Below are positions 1-8,707 of a stretch of 39,229 nucleotides of DNA, piece by piece. The stretch comes from Buttiauxella warmboldiae (GTDB lineage Bacteria > Pseudomonadota > Gammaproteobacteria > Enterobacterales > Enterobacteriaceae), in contig NZ_RPOH01000085.1 in NCBI RefSeq assembly GCF_003818135.1, positions 1 through 39,229 of the forward strand, in the 5' to 3' direction. Position 1 is the first letter of the stretch. Every line of letters starts with the position of its first letter. The notes under the pieces were generated by a model. That model worked only from the letters and a program-made list of their open reading frames with translations, searched no databases and had not been told where the DNA came from. The position numbers and the translations under genes are program-made.

Positions 1-1
1 G

Positions 2-241
2 GGTAGCGCGCTGGCGCTGGTGGTGGGGGAGCTGGAGGACGATCGCCTGAATTTCGCGCTTCATACGCCACAAGGCAGTTACGGCCTGCAAGTGAAGTTC
101 AGCGTCACCAGCCATGCCCTGCGTACACGCCAGGAAGTCTGCGCGATGATGGCGCTAAATATGCTGCGTCGCTGGCTCAACGGCTGGGATGTGGCGGCTG
201 AACACGGCTGGGTGAATGTGGTTGAGGTGATTCGTGCTTAG
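2..241 (+). CDS. Unidentified protein, C-terminal part (cut by window edge)
   Basis: The frame is open from the window edge to a TAG stop at 239-241, so this is the last 79 or so codons of a longer gene. The visible part is a compact alpha/beta-looking sequence ending in an amphipathic stretch with several Trp residues (RRWLNGWDVAAEHGW). I do not recognise the family. It converges on yfaE, and a perfect hairpin with a T-rich 3' arm (272-301) follows 31 bases after the stop, as expected for the end of a real transcription unit. In E. coli K-12 this side of yfaE carries inaA on the other strand, so the neighbour differs here. No function can be given. Confidence 0.5.
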   Translation, partial: GSALALVVGELEDDRLNFALHTPQGSYGLQVKFSVTSHALRTRQEVCAMMALNMLRRWLNGWDVAAEHGWVNVVEVIRA

Positions 242-271
242 TCAGCAACATAGCTAAATGAGCTGGCTGAC

Positions 272-301
272 AAAGAAGGAAAAGCGTGGTTTTCCTTCTT
301 T
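272..301 (+). terminator. Perfect 12-bp hairpin, probable terminator of the first gene
   Basis: The left arm AAAGAAGGAAAA (272-283) and right arm TTTTCCTTCTTT (290-301) are exact reverse complements around a 6-base loop. The right arm is T-rich on the plus strand, which suits an intrinsic terminator for the gene ending at 241. A near copy of this hairpin occurs at 38804-38834. Confidence 0.55.
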
Positions 302-340
302 ATGGCAGTCTGAAATGTAACAGGCCTTATCGGAGGCCTT

Positions 341-595
341 TTACATTTCAATCTCAATATCGCCCTGTGCCTGGCAGCAGCAGGGCAGGATTTCACCGGG
401 CTGGATAAACGCCAGCGGTTCGGTAAGCCACTTGACTTCGCCTGCAAGTAAACGCGTGCGGCAGGAGCCACAATACCCTTCCCGGCACTGGTACTCTACG
501 GCGACCCGGTGAGATTCCAGGGCCGCCAGCAGGGAAGGGTGTTCCTCGTCACACAGGAGCTGTGCTCCGGTGATTCGTAGCGTAATACGACTCAT
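341..595 (-). CDS. yfaE: 2Fe-2S ferredoxin YfaE, diferric-tyrosyl radical maintenance for NrdB
   Basis: An 84-residue protein, the same length as E. coli YfaE. It has the plant-type ferredoxin cluster pattern: C37, C42 and C45 in CREGYCGSC, with the last ligand in the CCC run at 72-74. In the family this ferredoxin delivers electrons that rebuild or reactivate the diiron-tyrosyl radical cofactor of the ribonucleotide reductase small subunit in the cytoplasm. Its start lies only 3 bases after the nrdB stop, so it is the third gene of the nrdA-nrdB-yfaE operon and is probably translationally coupled. Cluster residues are read directly; the role comes from the family and the conserved operon. 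Confidence 0.93.
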   Translation of the reverse strand: MSRITLRITGAQLLCDEEHPSLLAALESHRVAVEYQCREGYCGSCRTRLLAGEVKWLTEPLAFIQPGEILPCCCQAQGDIEIEM

Positions 596-598
596 AAA

Positions 599-1729
599 TT
601 ACAGCTGGAAATCGCTTAAATCGTCGGTATTCACATTCGAATCAATCTGGCCGACCAGATAAGAGCTGACTTCCACTTCCTGCGGTGCCACCTGCACGTT
701 GTCAGACACCAGCCAGGCGTTAATCCAGGGAATAGGGTTTGAACGGGTTTTGAACGGCAGATCGAGGCCAACCGCCTGCATGCGAATGTTGGTAATGTAA
801 TCAACATACTGGCAGAGAATATCTTTGTTCAGGCCGATCATTGAACCGTCGCGGAACAGGTAGCTTGCCCACTCTTTTTCCTGCTCGGCAGCCAGCACGA
901 ACAGGTCATAGCACTCCTGGCGGCACTCTTGCGCGATTTCCGCCATTTCAGGATCGTCTTCACCGGAACGCATCAGGTTCAGCATGTGCTGCGTTCCGGT
1001 CAGGTGCAGCGCTTCATCGCGGGCAATCAGCTTGATGATTTTGGCGTTGCCCTCCATCAGTTCGCGCTCGGCGAAGGCGAAGGAGCAGGCGAAGCTGACG
1101 TAGAAGCGAATCGCTTCCAGCGCGTTGACGCTCATCAGGCATAGGTAGAGCTGGCGTTTGAGCGCGCGCAGATTCACGGTCACGGTCTTGCCGTTAACGC
1201 TGTGCGTGCCTTCGCCCAGCAGGTGCCAGTAGCTGGTCATCTCAATAAGCGTGTCGTAGTAACCGGAGATATCTTTTGCGCGTTTTAAGATCTCCTGGTT
1301 AGTCACGATATCGTCAAACACAATCGCTGGATCGTTAACGATATTACGGATGATATGGGTGTAAGAGCGCGAGTGGATGGTTTCGGAGAACGCCCAGGTT
1401 TCTACCCAGGTTTCCAGCTCAGGGATGGAGATCAGCGGCAGCAGGGCCACGTTCGGGCTACGGCCCTGGATGGAGTCCAGCAGCGTCTGGTATTTCAGGT
1501 TGCTGATGAAAATGTGTTTTTCGTGATCGGGCAGGGCCTGATAGTCAATGCGGTCGCGGGAGACGTCCACTTCTTCCGGACGCCAGAAGAAGGAGAGTTG
1601 TTTTTCGATCAGCTTTTCGAAGATGTCATATTTTTGCTGATCGTAGCGTGCCACGTTAACCGGCTGGCCAAAGAACATTGGCTCAGCGAGCTGATCGTTT
1701 TTCGTCTGTGAGAAAGTGGTGTATGCCAT
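599..1729 (-). CDS. nrdB: Ribonucleoside-diphosphate reductase class Ia, beta subunit
   Basis: A 376-residue protein nearly identical to E. coli NrdB along its length, starting [12 protein letters not shown] and ending DDLSDFQL. It houses the diiron centre and the stable tyrosyl radical that starts catalysis in NrdA; the metal and radical region is visible in [11 protein letters not shown] and in [11 protein letters not shown]. The C-terminal tail is the peptide that docks on NrdA. The ATG at 1727-1729 was chosen because it matches the family N-terminus and has AGGA upstream; an in-frame start 14 codons further up would add residues with no family match and would run into the intergenic hairpin. 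It lies between nrdA and yfaE on the same strand. Confidence 0.97.
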   Translation of the reverse strand: MAYTTFSQTKNDQLAEPMFFGQPVNVARYDQQKYDIFEKLIEKQLSFFWRPEEVDVSRDRIDYQALPDHEKHIFISNLKYQTLLDSIQGRSPNVALLPLISIPELETWVETWAFSETIHSRSYTHIIRNIVNDPAIVFDDIVTNQEILKRAKDISGYYDTLIEMTSYWHLLGEGTHSVNGKTVTVNLRALKRQLYLCLMSVNALEAIRFYVSFACSFAFAERELMEGNAKIIKLIARDEALHLTGTQHMLNLMRSGEDDPEMAEIAQECRQECYDLFVLAAEQEKEWASYLFRDGSMIGLNKDILCQYVDYITNIRMQAVGLDLPFKTRSNPIPWINAWLVSDNVQVAPQEVEVSSYLVGQIDSNVNTDDLSDFQL

Positions 1730-1755
1730 GAAATCAAATCCTGTCATGCGTCGAA

Positions 1756-1785
1756 AAAATCCCCTCAACAAGGTGAGGGGATTTT
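1756..1785. repeat. Perfect 12-bp inverted repeat between nrdA and nrdB
   Basis: Arms AAAATCCCCTCA (1756-1767) and TGAGGGGATTTT (1774-1785) are exact reverse complements with a 6-base loop. It sits three bases past the nrdA stop (1789) and about 26 bases upstream of the nrdB start. On the minus strand the 3' arm ends in a short run before nrdB. It could act as a partial terminator or as an RNA processing or stability element that sets the NrdA:NrdB ratio. The structure is seen; the role is inference. Confidence 0.6.
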
Positions 1786-1788
1786 AAG

Positions 1789-4074
1789 TTAGATTTTACA
1801 TGCGCCGCTTTCGCAGCCATCGTCCTGGATAGAAGGCGCCAGGTCGTCTTGCGCATCTTCCGCCCCGTCGCGGGTGTTCTGATAGTAAAGCGTTTTGACA
1901 CCAAATTTATAGGCGGTGAGCAAATCTTTCAGCAGCTGCTGCATCGGCACTTTGCCAGACGGGAAGCGCGTCGGGTCATAGTTGGTGTTGGCAGAGATCG
2001 ACTGGTCGATAAACTTCTGCATCAGGCCAACCAGCTGCAGATAACCGTCGTTGTTCGGCAAATCCCACAGCAGCTCATAGCTATCTTTCAGCGTTTCATA
2101 ATCTGGCACCACCTGGCGCAGAATACCGTCTTTCGACGCTTTAATGCTGATGTGGCCGCGCGGTGGCTCGATACCGTTGGTGGCGTTAGAGATCTGCGAC
2201 GAGGTTTCAGACGGCATCAGCGCGGAAAGCGTGGAGTTGCGCAGGCCGTGAGTTTTAATCGACTCACGAAGCTGCTCCCAATCCAGATGCAGCGGCTCGT
2301 TGCTGATGGCATCCAAATCTTTCTTGTAGGTGTCGATAGGCAGAATGCCTTTGGCATAAGTGGTTTCGTTGAACCACAGGCAAGGGCCTTGCTCTTTAGC
2401 CAGCTCATTCGACGCTTTCAGCAGGTAATACTGAATCGCTTCGAAGGTTTTGTGCGTCAGGTTGTTGGCGCTACCGTCGGAATAACGAACGCCATTTTTC
2501 GCCAGGTAGTAGGCGAAGTTAATTACGCCTACGCCCAGAGTACGGCGACCCATCGCCCCACGTTTCGCGGCAATAATTGGGTAATCCTGGTAATCCAGCA
2601 GCGCATCCAGAGCGCGTACCGCCAGAATCGCCAGCTCTTCGAGTTCATCGAGGCTTTCGATTGCGCCCAGGTTGAATGCCGACAGCGTACACAGTGCAAT
2701 TTCACCGTCTTCGTCGTTGATGTCATTCATTGGTTTGGTCGGCAGCGCGATTTCCAGGCACAGGTTAGACTGGCGAACTGGCGCGATAGCCGGATCGAAC
2801 GGGCTGTGGGTGTTGCAGTGGTCAACGTTCTGAATATAGATACGGCCAGTTGACGCACGTTCTTGCATCATCAGCGAGAACAGCTCCACGGCTTTCACGC
2901 GCTGTTTACGGATGCTGTCGTCTTTCTCGTATTGGGTGTACAGCTGCTCGAATTTGTCCTGATCGGCAAAGAAGGCGTCGTACAGGCCTGGGACGTCAGA
3001 CGGGCTGAACAGGGTGATGTCTTCGCCTTTCAATAAACGGGTGTACATCAGTTTGTTGATTTGCACGCCGTAATCCATGTGGCGCACGCGGTTGCCTTCA
3101 ACGCCGCGGTTGTTTTTCAGCACCAGCAGGCTTTCCACTTCCAGGTGCCACATCGGGTAGAACAGCGTCGCCGCGCCGCCGCGCACGCCGCCCTGGGAGC
3201 AGGATTTCACCGCGGTCTGGAAGTGTTTGTAGAACGGGATACAGCCGGTATGGAAGGCTTCGCCGCCGCGGATTGGGCTGCCCAGCGCACGGATACGACC
3301 GGCGTTGATGCCGATGCCCGCACGTTGGGAGACATACTTCACAATCGCGCTGGAAGTGGCGTTAATCGAGTCCAGGCTGTCGCCGCACTCGATCAGTACG
3401 CAAGAGCTGAACTGGCGAGTGGGGGTGCGCACGCCGGACATAATCGGCGTAGGCAGAGAAATTTTGAACAGGGAAACCGCATCGTAAAAACGCTTCACAT
3501 AGCCCAGACGGGTTTCACGCGGGTAGCCTGAGAACAGGCACGCGGCAACCAGAATATAGAGGAACTGGGCGCTTTCGTAGATTTCGCCGGTAACGCGGTT
3601 CTGCACCAGGTACTTACCTTCGAGCTGTTTAACCGCCGCGTAGGAGAAGCTCATGTCGCGTTCATGGTCGAGATAATCGTCCATCTGCCTGAACTCTTCT
3701 TCCGTGTAGTCTTCCAGCAGATGTCTATCGTATTTGCCCATCTCAACCATTTTCACCACATGGTTATAGAGTTTAGGCGGCTCGAATTCGCCGTAAGCTT
3801 TTTTGCGCAGATGGAAAACCGCCAGGCGTGCGGCCAGGTACTGGTAATCAGGCGCTTCGCGAGAAATTAAATCCGCTGCCGCTTTGATAATGGTTTCATG
3901 AATATCAGAGGTCTTGATGCCGTCATAAAACTGGATGTGCGAGCGCAGTTCAACCTGTGAAACGGAGACGTTATTTAAGCCTTCGGCGGCCCAGTCCAGA
4001 ACTCGATGGATTTTATCCAGATCGATACGCTCGGTGCGACCGTCACGTTTTGTAACCAGCAGACTGTGATTCAT
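1789..4074 (-). CDS. nrdA: Ribonucleoside-diphosphate reductase class Ia, alpha (catalytic) subunit
   Basis: A 761-residue protein, the same length as E. coli NrdA, with close identity throughout. It reduces ribonucleoside diphosphates to deoxyribonucleotides in the cytoplasm as a complex with NrdB. An N-terminal ATP-cone (about residues 5-95, LLVTKRDGRTERIDLDKIHRVLDWA) provides overall activity control. The active-site region SNLCLEIALPT and the C-terminal redox pair GCESGACKI are present. The start at 4072-4074 gives MNHSLLVTKRDG, matching the family; upstream in-frame codons run into the control region. It is first in the operon with nrdB and yfaE. Two NrdR-like boxes and a DnaA-like box lie upstream, as expected for cell-cycle and dNTP-responsive control. 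Confidence 0.97.
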   Translation of the reverse strand: MNHSLLVTKRDGRTERIDLDKIHRVLDWAAEGLNNVSVSQVELRSHIQFYDGIKTSDIHETIIKAAADLISREAPDYQYLAARLAVFHLRKKAYGEFEPPKLYNHVVKMVEMGKYDRHLLEDYTEEEFRQMDDYLDHERDMSFSYAAVKQLEGKYLVQNRVTGEIYESAQFLYILVAACLFSGYPRETRLGYVKRFYDAVSLFKISLPTPIMSGVRTPTRQFSSCVLIECGDSLDSINATSSAIVKYVSQRAGIGINAGRIRALGSPIRGGEAFHTGCIPFYKHFQTAVKSCSQGGVRGGAATLFYPMWHLEVESLLVLKNNRGVEGNRVRHMDYGVQINKLMYTRLLKGEDITLFSPSDVPGLYDAFFADQDKFEQLYTQYEKDDSIRKQRVKAVELFSLMMQERASTGRIYIQNVDHCNTHSPFDPAIAPVRQSNLCLEIALPTKPMNDINDEDGEIALCTLSAFNLGAIESLDELEELAILAVRALDALLDYQDYPIIAAKRGAMGRRTLGVGVINFAYYLAKNGVRYSDGSANNLTHKTFEAIQYYLLKASNELAKEQGPCLWFNETTYAKGILPIDTYKKDLDAISNEPLHLDWEQLRESIKTHGLRNSTLSALMPSETSSQISNATNGIEPPRGHISIKASKDGILRQVVPDYETLKDSYELLWDLPNNDGYLQLVGLMQKFIDQSISANTNYDPTRFPSGKVPMQQLLKDLLTAYKFGVKTLYYQNTRDGAEDAQDDLAPSIQDDGCESGACKI

Positions 4075-4113
4075 GTGAGTGTGTACCTGTCCGTGAAATG
4101 AAAAATGCCCCAT

Positions 4114-4122
4114 TCATCCACA
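4114..4122 (+). promoter_or_regulatory. DnaA-box-like 9-mer upstream of nrdA
   Basis: TCATCCACA differs from the strict DnaA box TTATCCACA at one position. It lies 40 bases upstream of the nrdA start. The E. coli nrdA promoter is known to be DnaA-regulated, so the position fits, but a single mismatched 9-mer is weak evidence. Confidence 0.4.
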
Positions 4123-4155
4123 GGTGGCCTCTAGTGGCTGCTCTTGTGGGTAAGT

Positions 4156-4198
4156 ACTATATGTAGGGGGTTGTGGAATGCGTGAACGCTATATGGTG
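4156..4198 (-). promoter_or_regulatory. nrdA promoter region with two NrdR-like boxes
   Basis: Two similar elements, CTATATGTAG (4157-4166) and CTATATGGTG (4189-4198), match the core of the NrdR consensus (ACACTATATATAGTGT type). They are spaced 32 bp start to start, close to three helical turns, the phasing typical of NrdR targets. On the minus strand the proximal box overlaps a -10-like TATAGT (4156-4161), so NrdR would block RNA polymerase. The motifs are seen; NrdR binding is inferred. Confidence 0.6.
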
Positions 4199-4300
4199 AG
4201 TATTCTAGTAATTAATCGGCTGAGAACAAGTATTGATTTCGGGACGAATTTAAGGTTGTGACAAGCGGAATTTCGCGCAGTCCACGCCACATAAGGCCTG

Positions 4301-4312
4301 TGACAATTGTCA
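4301..4312. other. 12-bp perfect palindrome between nrdA and ubiG
   Basis: TGACAATTGTCA is its own reverse complement and lies in the 354-bp gap between the ends of nrdA and ubiG. The rest of this gap holds the nrdA control region and the hairpin at 4372-4398; I see no convincing gene in it, and a 63-codon frame across 4212-4403 looks accidental. The palindrome may be a regulator site, but no specific factor can be named. Confidence 0.3.
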
Positions 4313-4371
4313 ATGGGATGCGAAAAAAATGATATTTTTGATCGAGTGCTGATTTCTTCGGCTTAATGGAT

Positions 4372-4398
4372 AATTGCGCAACTTGATGCTGCGCAATT
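4372..4398 (-). terminator. Hairpin 30 bp after ubiG, possible terminator
   Basis: AATTGCGCA (4372-4380) and TGCGCAATT (4390-4398) are perfect inverted repeats with a 9-base loop, placed just beyond the ubiG stop. The T tract following it on the minus strand is short, so termination strength is uncertain. Confidence 0.4.
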
Positions 4399-4428
4399 TT
4401 CATCAGATTAGATTATGGCAAGGCAGGA

Positions 4429-5148
4429 TCAGCCCTGGGTATGCAGCATATAGTTAACGTCAACGCCCGGCGCAAGCTTAAAGGTATTGGTTAGCGGGTT
4501 GAAATGCAGCCCGGTCATATGACGCTCGCGCAGCTGTGTGTCATCAACCCAGGCCAGAAGCTCTGCGGGTTTGATAAACTTTTTAACGTCGTGGGTGCCT
4601 TTTGGCACCATGTGCAGAACGTATTCTGCGCCAACTACCGCCATCAGCCAGGATTTGCCATTGCGGTTAAGCGTGGAGAAAAAGACGTGGCCGCCCGGTT
4701 TCACCAGTTTTGCGCAGGCGGTGACGACCGATTTCGGATCGGGAACGTGCTCCAGCATCTCCATGCAGGTCACCACGTCATACTTTGCGGCGCATTTATC
4801 GGCGTGCTGCTCAACGGTTTCCTGAACGTAGTCCACCTGAATACCGCTTTCCAGCGCATGCAGCCTGGCGACCTGTAACGGCTCGAACCCCATATCCAGC
4901 CCGGTGACGTTCGCCCCTTCGCGCGCCATGCTCTCCGCCAGAATCCCACCGCCGCAGCCGACATCAAGCACCGTTTTGCCAAATAATCCGCCCGCCCGCT
5001 GGTTGATATAACCCAGGCGCAGCGGGTTGATGCGGTGCAGAGGCTTAAACTCGCCCTCTAAGTCCCACCAGCGTGAGGCGACGGCTTCGAATTTGGCGAT
5101 TTCATTATGGTCGACGTTCTGGATAACCGGTTGGTTTTCGGCATTCAT
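4429..5148 (-). CDS. ubiG: Ubiquinone biosynthesis O-methyltransferase
   Basis: A 239-residue SAM-dependent methyltransferase (E. coli UbiG has 240) that performs both O-methylation steps of ubiquinone synthesis. The SAM-binding glycine loop DVGCGGG is at residues 62-68, with [11 protein letters not shown] and the C-terminal NYMLHTQ typical of UbiG. The start at 5146-5148 was chosen because it gives MNAENQPV, matches the family N-terminus and has AAGGAG upstream. The longer frame adds 62 residues that would overlap the gyrA promoter. It is divergent from gyrA. The yfaL autotransporter gene that follows ubiG in E. coli K-12 is absent. Confidence 0.96.
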   Translation of the reverse strand: MNAENQPVIQNVDHNEIAKFEAVASRWWDLEGEFKPLHRINPLRLGYINQRAGGLFGKTVLDVGCGGGILAESMAREGANVTGLDMGFEPLQVARLHALESGIQVDYVQETVEQHADKCAAKYDVVTCMEMLEHVPDPKSVVTACAKLVKPGGHVFFSTLNRNGKSWLMAVVGAEYVLHMVPKGTHDVKKFIKPAELLAWVDDTQLRERHMTGLHFNPLTNTFKLAPGVDVNYMLHTQG

Positions 5149-5243
5149 GGGGCTACTCACTCCTTGCTCGTTTCGTGGCGGGAGTATATCAGCCAATTCT
5201 CCGCAGGCGAATGTGTTCTGGTTTCCCCACGGCGGGCCGCTTG

Positions 5244-5252
5244 TGTTATAAT
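5244..5252 (+). promoter_or_regulatory. gyrA promoter, extended -10
   Basis: TATAAT at 5247-5252 is a consensus -10 hexamer preceded by TGT, an extended -10 element. No good -35 is visible at the right distance. It lies 44 bp upstream of the gyrA start. In E. coli, gyrase gene promoters are induced by DNA relaxation, and a strong -10 with a weak -35 is compatible with that. Confidence 0.65.
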
Positions 5253-5296
5253 TTGCGACCTTTGAATCCGGGACACAGTAGAGGGATAGCGGATAC

Positions 5297-7933
5297 ATGA
5301 GCGACCTTGCCAGAGAAATTACACCGGTCAACATTGAGGAAGAGCTAAAGAGCTCATATCTGGATTACGCGATGTCGGTGATTGTCGGCCGCGCACTGCC
5401 AGATGTCCGCGATGGACTCAAGCCGGTACACCGTCGCGTACTTTACGCCATGAACGTATTGGGCAATGACTGGAATAAAGCGTACAAAAAATCCGCCCGT
5501 GTTGTTGGTGACGTAATCGGTAAATATCACCCCCATGGTGATACCGCTGTTTATGACACTATCGTGCGTATGGCGCAGCCATTCTCATTGCGTTACATGT
5601 TGGTAGATGGCCAGGGTAACTTCGGTTCTGTGGACGGTGACTCCGCCGCTGCGATGCGTTATACGGAAATCCGTATGTCGAAAATCGCTCACGAGCTGAT
5701 GGCCGATCTCGAAAAAGACACGGTTGATTTCGTCGATAACTACGACGGAACCGAGCGCATTCCTGATGTTATGCCAACCAAAATTCCTAACCTGCTGGTT
5801 AACGGTTCGTCCGGTATCGCAGTCGGGATGGCAACCAACATCCCGCCCCATAACATCACTGAAGTGATCAACGGCTGCCTCGCGTTTATTGAAGACGAGA
5901 ACATTAGCGTTGAAGGGTTAATGGAACACATCCCAGGCCCTGACTTCCCAACTGCCGCTATCATCAATGGCCGTCGTGGCATTGAAGAAGCGTACCGTAC
6001 CGGCCGCGGTAAAATTTACATCCGCGCGCGCGCGGAAGTAGAAGCCGATGCCAAAACGGGCCGCGAAACCATCATCGTTCACGAAATTCCCTACCAGGTT
6101 AACAAAGCGCGCCTGATTGAGAAAATCGCCGAGCTGGTGAAAGACAAGCGCGTTGAGGGCATCAGCGCCCTGCGTGACGAGTCTGATAAAGACGGCATGC
6201 GCATTGTTATCGAAATCAAACGCGATGCGGTGGGCGAAGTGGTGCTGAATAATCTTTATTCGCAGACTCAGCTACAGACTTCCTTCGGCATCAATATGGT
6301 GGCGCTGCATCAGGGCCAGCCGAAGATCATGAACCTGAAAGATATTCTTTCGGCGTTCGTGCGTCACCGTCGTGAAGTGGTGACGCGTCGTACCATTTTT
6401 GAACTGCGTAAAGCGCGCGACCGTGCGCACATCCTCGAAGGTCTGGCCATTGCGCTGGCGAACATCGACCCGATCATCGAGCTGATTCGCCACTCGCCAA
6501 ATGCGGCAGAAGCGAAAGCTGGCCTGATTGCCCGTTCATGGGATCTGGGCAACGTTTCGGCGATGCTGGAACGTGCGGGCGATGATGCCGCGCGTCCAGA
6601 GTGGCTGGAGCCAGAGTTCGGTATTCGTGACGGCCAGTATTTCCTGACCGAGCAGCAAGCCCAGGCGATTCTGGATCTGCGTTTGCAGAAACTGACCGGC
6701 CTTGAGCACGAAAAACTGCTCGACGAGTACAAAGAGCTGCTGGAGCAGATCGCTGAGTTACTGCACATTCTGGGCAGCGCCGAGCGTCTGATGGAAGTGA
6801 TCACCGAAGAGCTGGAAGCCATGCGCGATCAGTTCGGCGATAAGCGTCGTACTGAGATCACCGCCAATACCTCTGATATCAACATTGAAGATTTGATCAA
6901 CCGCGAAGATGTGGTTGTGACGCTATCCCATCAGGGCTATGTGAAATATCAGCCGCTAACCGACTACGAAGCGCAGCGTCGTGGCGGTAAAGGTAAATCC
7001 GCAGCACGTATTAAAGAAGAAGATTTTATCGACCGCCTGTTGGTTGCCAATACCCACGACACCATTCTGCTGTTCTCCAGCCGCGGACGTCTGTACTGGA
7101 TGAAGGTTTATCAGCTGCCGGAAGCGAGCCGCGGCGCGCGTGGACGTCCAATCGTCAACCTGCTGCCGCTGGAAGCGAACGAACGCATCACGGCGATTCT
7201 GCCGGTGCGTGAATACGCCGAAGGCGTTAACGTGTTTATGGCTACCGCCAGCGGTACCGTGAAGAAAACCGCGTTGACCGACTTCAGCCGTCCACGTTCT
7301 GCGGGCATCATCGCCGTGAACCTGAACGAAGGTGACGAGCTGATCGGTGTTGATTTGACCGACGGCAGCAACGAAGCCATGCTGTTCTCGGCGGCTGGTA
7401 AAGTGGTGCGCTTCAAAGAAGACGCCGTTCGTACCATGGGTCGTACCGCAACAGGCGTGCGCGGTATCAAGCTTGCGGGCGAAGACAAAGTCGTTTCCTT
7501 AATTATTCCGCGCGGTGAAGGTTCAATCCTGACCGTGACGCAGAATGGTTACGGTAAGCGCACGGCGGCCGATGAGTATCCGACCAAGTCGCGTGCCACT
7601 CAGGGCGTTATCTCCATTAAAGTCACCGAGCGTAACGGCAGCGTGGTTGGCGCGGTGCAGGTGGAAGATACCGACCAGATCATGATGATTACCGATGCCG
7701 GTACTCTGGTGCGTACTCGCGTTTCCGAAGTGAGCGTGGTTGGCCGTAACACCCAGGGCGTGATCCTCATCCGTACCGCGGAAGATGAAAACGTGGTGGG
7801 TCTGCAACGTGTTGCAGAGCCGGTCGACGAAGAAGAGCTGGATGCTATCGACGGTAGCGTTGCCGAAGGTGATGATGAAATCGCACCGGAAGCAGACAGT
7901 GATGAAGCCGCGGACGACGAAGCGGACGAATAA
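5297..7933 (+). CDS. gyrA: DNA gyrase subunit A
   Basis: An 878-residue protein (E. coli GyrA has 875), close to identical over the breakage-reunion domain. The catalytic tyrosine is Y122 in AAMRYTEIR. The quinolone-resistance region reads [17 protein letters not shown], so position 83 is Thr and position 87 is Asp. The GyrA-box QRRGGKG (560-566) marks the C-terminal DNA-wrapping pinwheel, followed by a strongly acidic tail from about residue 840. With GyrB it introduces negative supercoils using ATP. It is divergent from ubiG and ends in an intrinsic terminator. The tail is slightly longer than in E. coli, which is common among relatives. Confidence 0.98.
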   Translation: MSDLAREITPVNIEEELKSSYLDYAMSVIVGRALPDVRDGLKPVHRRVLYAMNVLGNDWNKAYKKSARVVGDVIGKYHPHGDTAVYDTIVRMAQPFSLRYMLVDGQGNFGSVDGDSAAAMRYTEIRMSKIAHELMADLEKDTVDFVDNYDGTERIPDVMPTKIPNLLVNGSSGIAVGMATNIPPHNITEVINGCLAFIEDENISVEGLMEHIPGPDFPTAAIINGRRGIEEAYRTGRGKIYIRARAEVEADAKTGRETIIVHEIPYQVNKARLIEKIAELVKDKRVEGISALRDESDKDGMRIVIEIKRDAVGEVVLNNLYSQTQLQTSFGINMVALHQGQPKIMNLKDILSAFVRHRREVVTRRTIFELRKARDRAHILEGLAIALANIDPIIELIRHSPNAAEAKAGLIARSWDLGNVSAMLERAGDDAARPEWLEPEFGIRDGQYFLTEQQAQAILDLRLQKLTGLEHEKLLDEYKELLEQIAELLHILGSAERLMEVITEELEAMRDQFGDKRRTEITANTSDINIEDLINREDVVVTLSHQGYVKYQPLTDYEAQRRGGKGKSAARIKEEDFIDRLLVANTHDTILLFSSRGRLYWMKVYQLPEASRGARGRPIVNLLPLEANERITAILPVREYAEGVNVFMATASGTVKKTALTDFSRPRSAGIIAVNLNEGDELIGVDLTDGSNEAMLFSAAGKVVRFKEDAVRTMGRTATGVRGIKLAGEDKVVSLIIPRGEGSILTVTQNGYGKRTAADEYPTKSRATQGVISIKVTERNGSVVGAVQVEDTDQIMMITDAGTLVRTRVSEVSVVGRNTQGVILIRTAEDENVVGLQRVAEPVDEEELDAIDGSVAEGDDEIAPEADSDEAADDEADE

Positions 7934-7963
7934 TCCGGATTGTCGTTTGATATGATTCATCTT

Positions 7964-7999
7964 AAAACGCCTGATGCCTTGCATCGGGCGTTTTGTATT
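7964..7999 (+). terminator. Intrinsic terminator after gyrA
   Basis: AAAACGCC (7964-7971) pairs with GGCGTTTT (7987-7994), with further pairing of GATG and CATC inside the stem and a T-rich run to 7999. It lies 30 bp after the gyrA stop and overlaps the leader of the next gene. Confidence 0.75.
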
Positions 8000-8043
8000 T
8001 TACTATCAGGTGTCGACCTGATTTAACGGATAAAGGTAAAACT

Positions 8044-8430
8044 ATGGCCATTCCTGAAAAGTATGAAGATGTAGAGCGTTGGGCATTCGGTGATACAGAG
8101 CAGCAGGCCGATGAGCTGGCTAAATTGGTATTGGACGGCGTGAAAACGGCTACCTGTGCCAATCTGGATGGCGAGGGCATTGCACAGCCGGGGGATATTT
8201 TTGTGGTGGTGGACGGCAAGAATAAGCCGGTTTGCGCGATAGAGTTGACCACGGTGGAGATGACCACTTTCGAGCAGGTCAATGAAGCTCATGCTCTGGC
8301 AGAAGGTGAGGGCGACCGCAGTCTGGCTTACTGGCGTCGCGAGCATCAACGCTTTTTTGAAGAATACGATCTGTTCTCACCGGATATGACCCTGGTGCTG
8401 ATGCACTTTAAGATTAGCGAAAAGTTCTGA
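8044..8430 (+). CDS. ASCH-domain protein
   Basis: A 128-residue soluble protein resembling the ASCH family (PUA-like fold). Typical features are DGVKTATC at residues 31-38, the PGD turn at 49-51 followed by a beta strand, and the C-terminal block LAYWRREHQRFFEE at about 94-107. Members bind RNA or nucleosides; the small relative YqfB is an amidohydrolase of acetylated cytidine, and others cut RNA. The substrate here is not known. The ATG at 8044 was chosen because AAAGGT precedes it and the family N-terminus begins here; a longer frame from 7993 would start inside the gyrA terminator. No partner gene is apparent. Confidence 0.7.
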   Translation: MAIPEKYEDVERWAFGDTEQQADELAKLVLDGVKTATCANLDGEGIAQPGDIFVVVDGKNKPVCAIELTTVEMTTFEQVNEAHALAEGEGDRSLAYWRREHQRFFEEYDLFSPDMTLVLMHFKISEKF

Positions 8431-8707
8431 ACGTAATAGCTTGCGATCCGATAAATACAGGCCACCATTACGGCAATCTTGTAGGGAGCCTGTACCTAAA
8501 TTTAGGTAATGGTCATATTTTGTTTTTTTAGCCGGGCGCTGCCGGATATAACGGACTCTCTGGCTTCCAGAATTAATCATCACTTTCAGATGCTCCAGTC
8601 TGCATCTTGCGGTTTATTCGTTATATCCGGTATTTCACAATGCGATTGCGTCAGTAATCAGCGTAAGTCCATGGGCTTAGTCACTTTTTGTTTACAGACG
8701 GCGCTTC
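8431..8707. other. Non-coding spacer with palindrome and inverted repeat
   Basis: This 277-bp stretch separates the ASCH gene from the YdcZ-type genes. It holds a 16-bp perfect palindrome (TACCTAAATTTAGGTA, 8493-8508) and a 12-bp inverted repeat, CCGGATATAACG at 8542-8553 and CGTTATATCCGG at 8619-8630, 65 bp apart. It is AT-rich. No convincing gene is seen; a 72-codon frame across 8509-8727 lacks a good start and family features. It may be the scarred edge of an insertion. Confidence 0.5.

Noticed and set aside
1849-2853. Long open frame on the plus strand inside nrdA
   Set aside because: It is antisense to a highly conserved gene and its product resembles no protein family; it reflects codon bias of nrdA.
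4212-4403. 63-codon frame between nrdA and ubiG
   Set aside because: It overlaps the nrdA control region and the ubiG hairpin, lacks a ribosome site and has no known relatives I recognise.
6364-6822. Ser-rich open frame antisense to gyrA
   Set aside because: A mirror of gyrA codon use, without start signals or family features.
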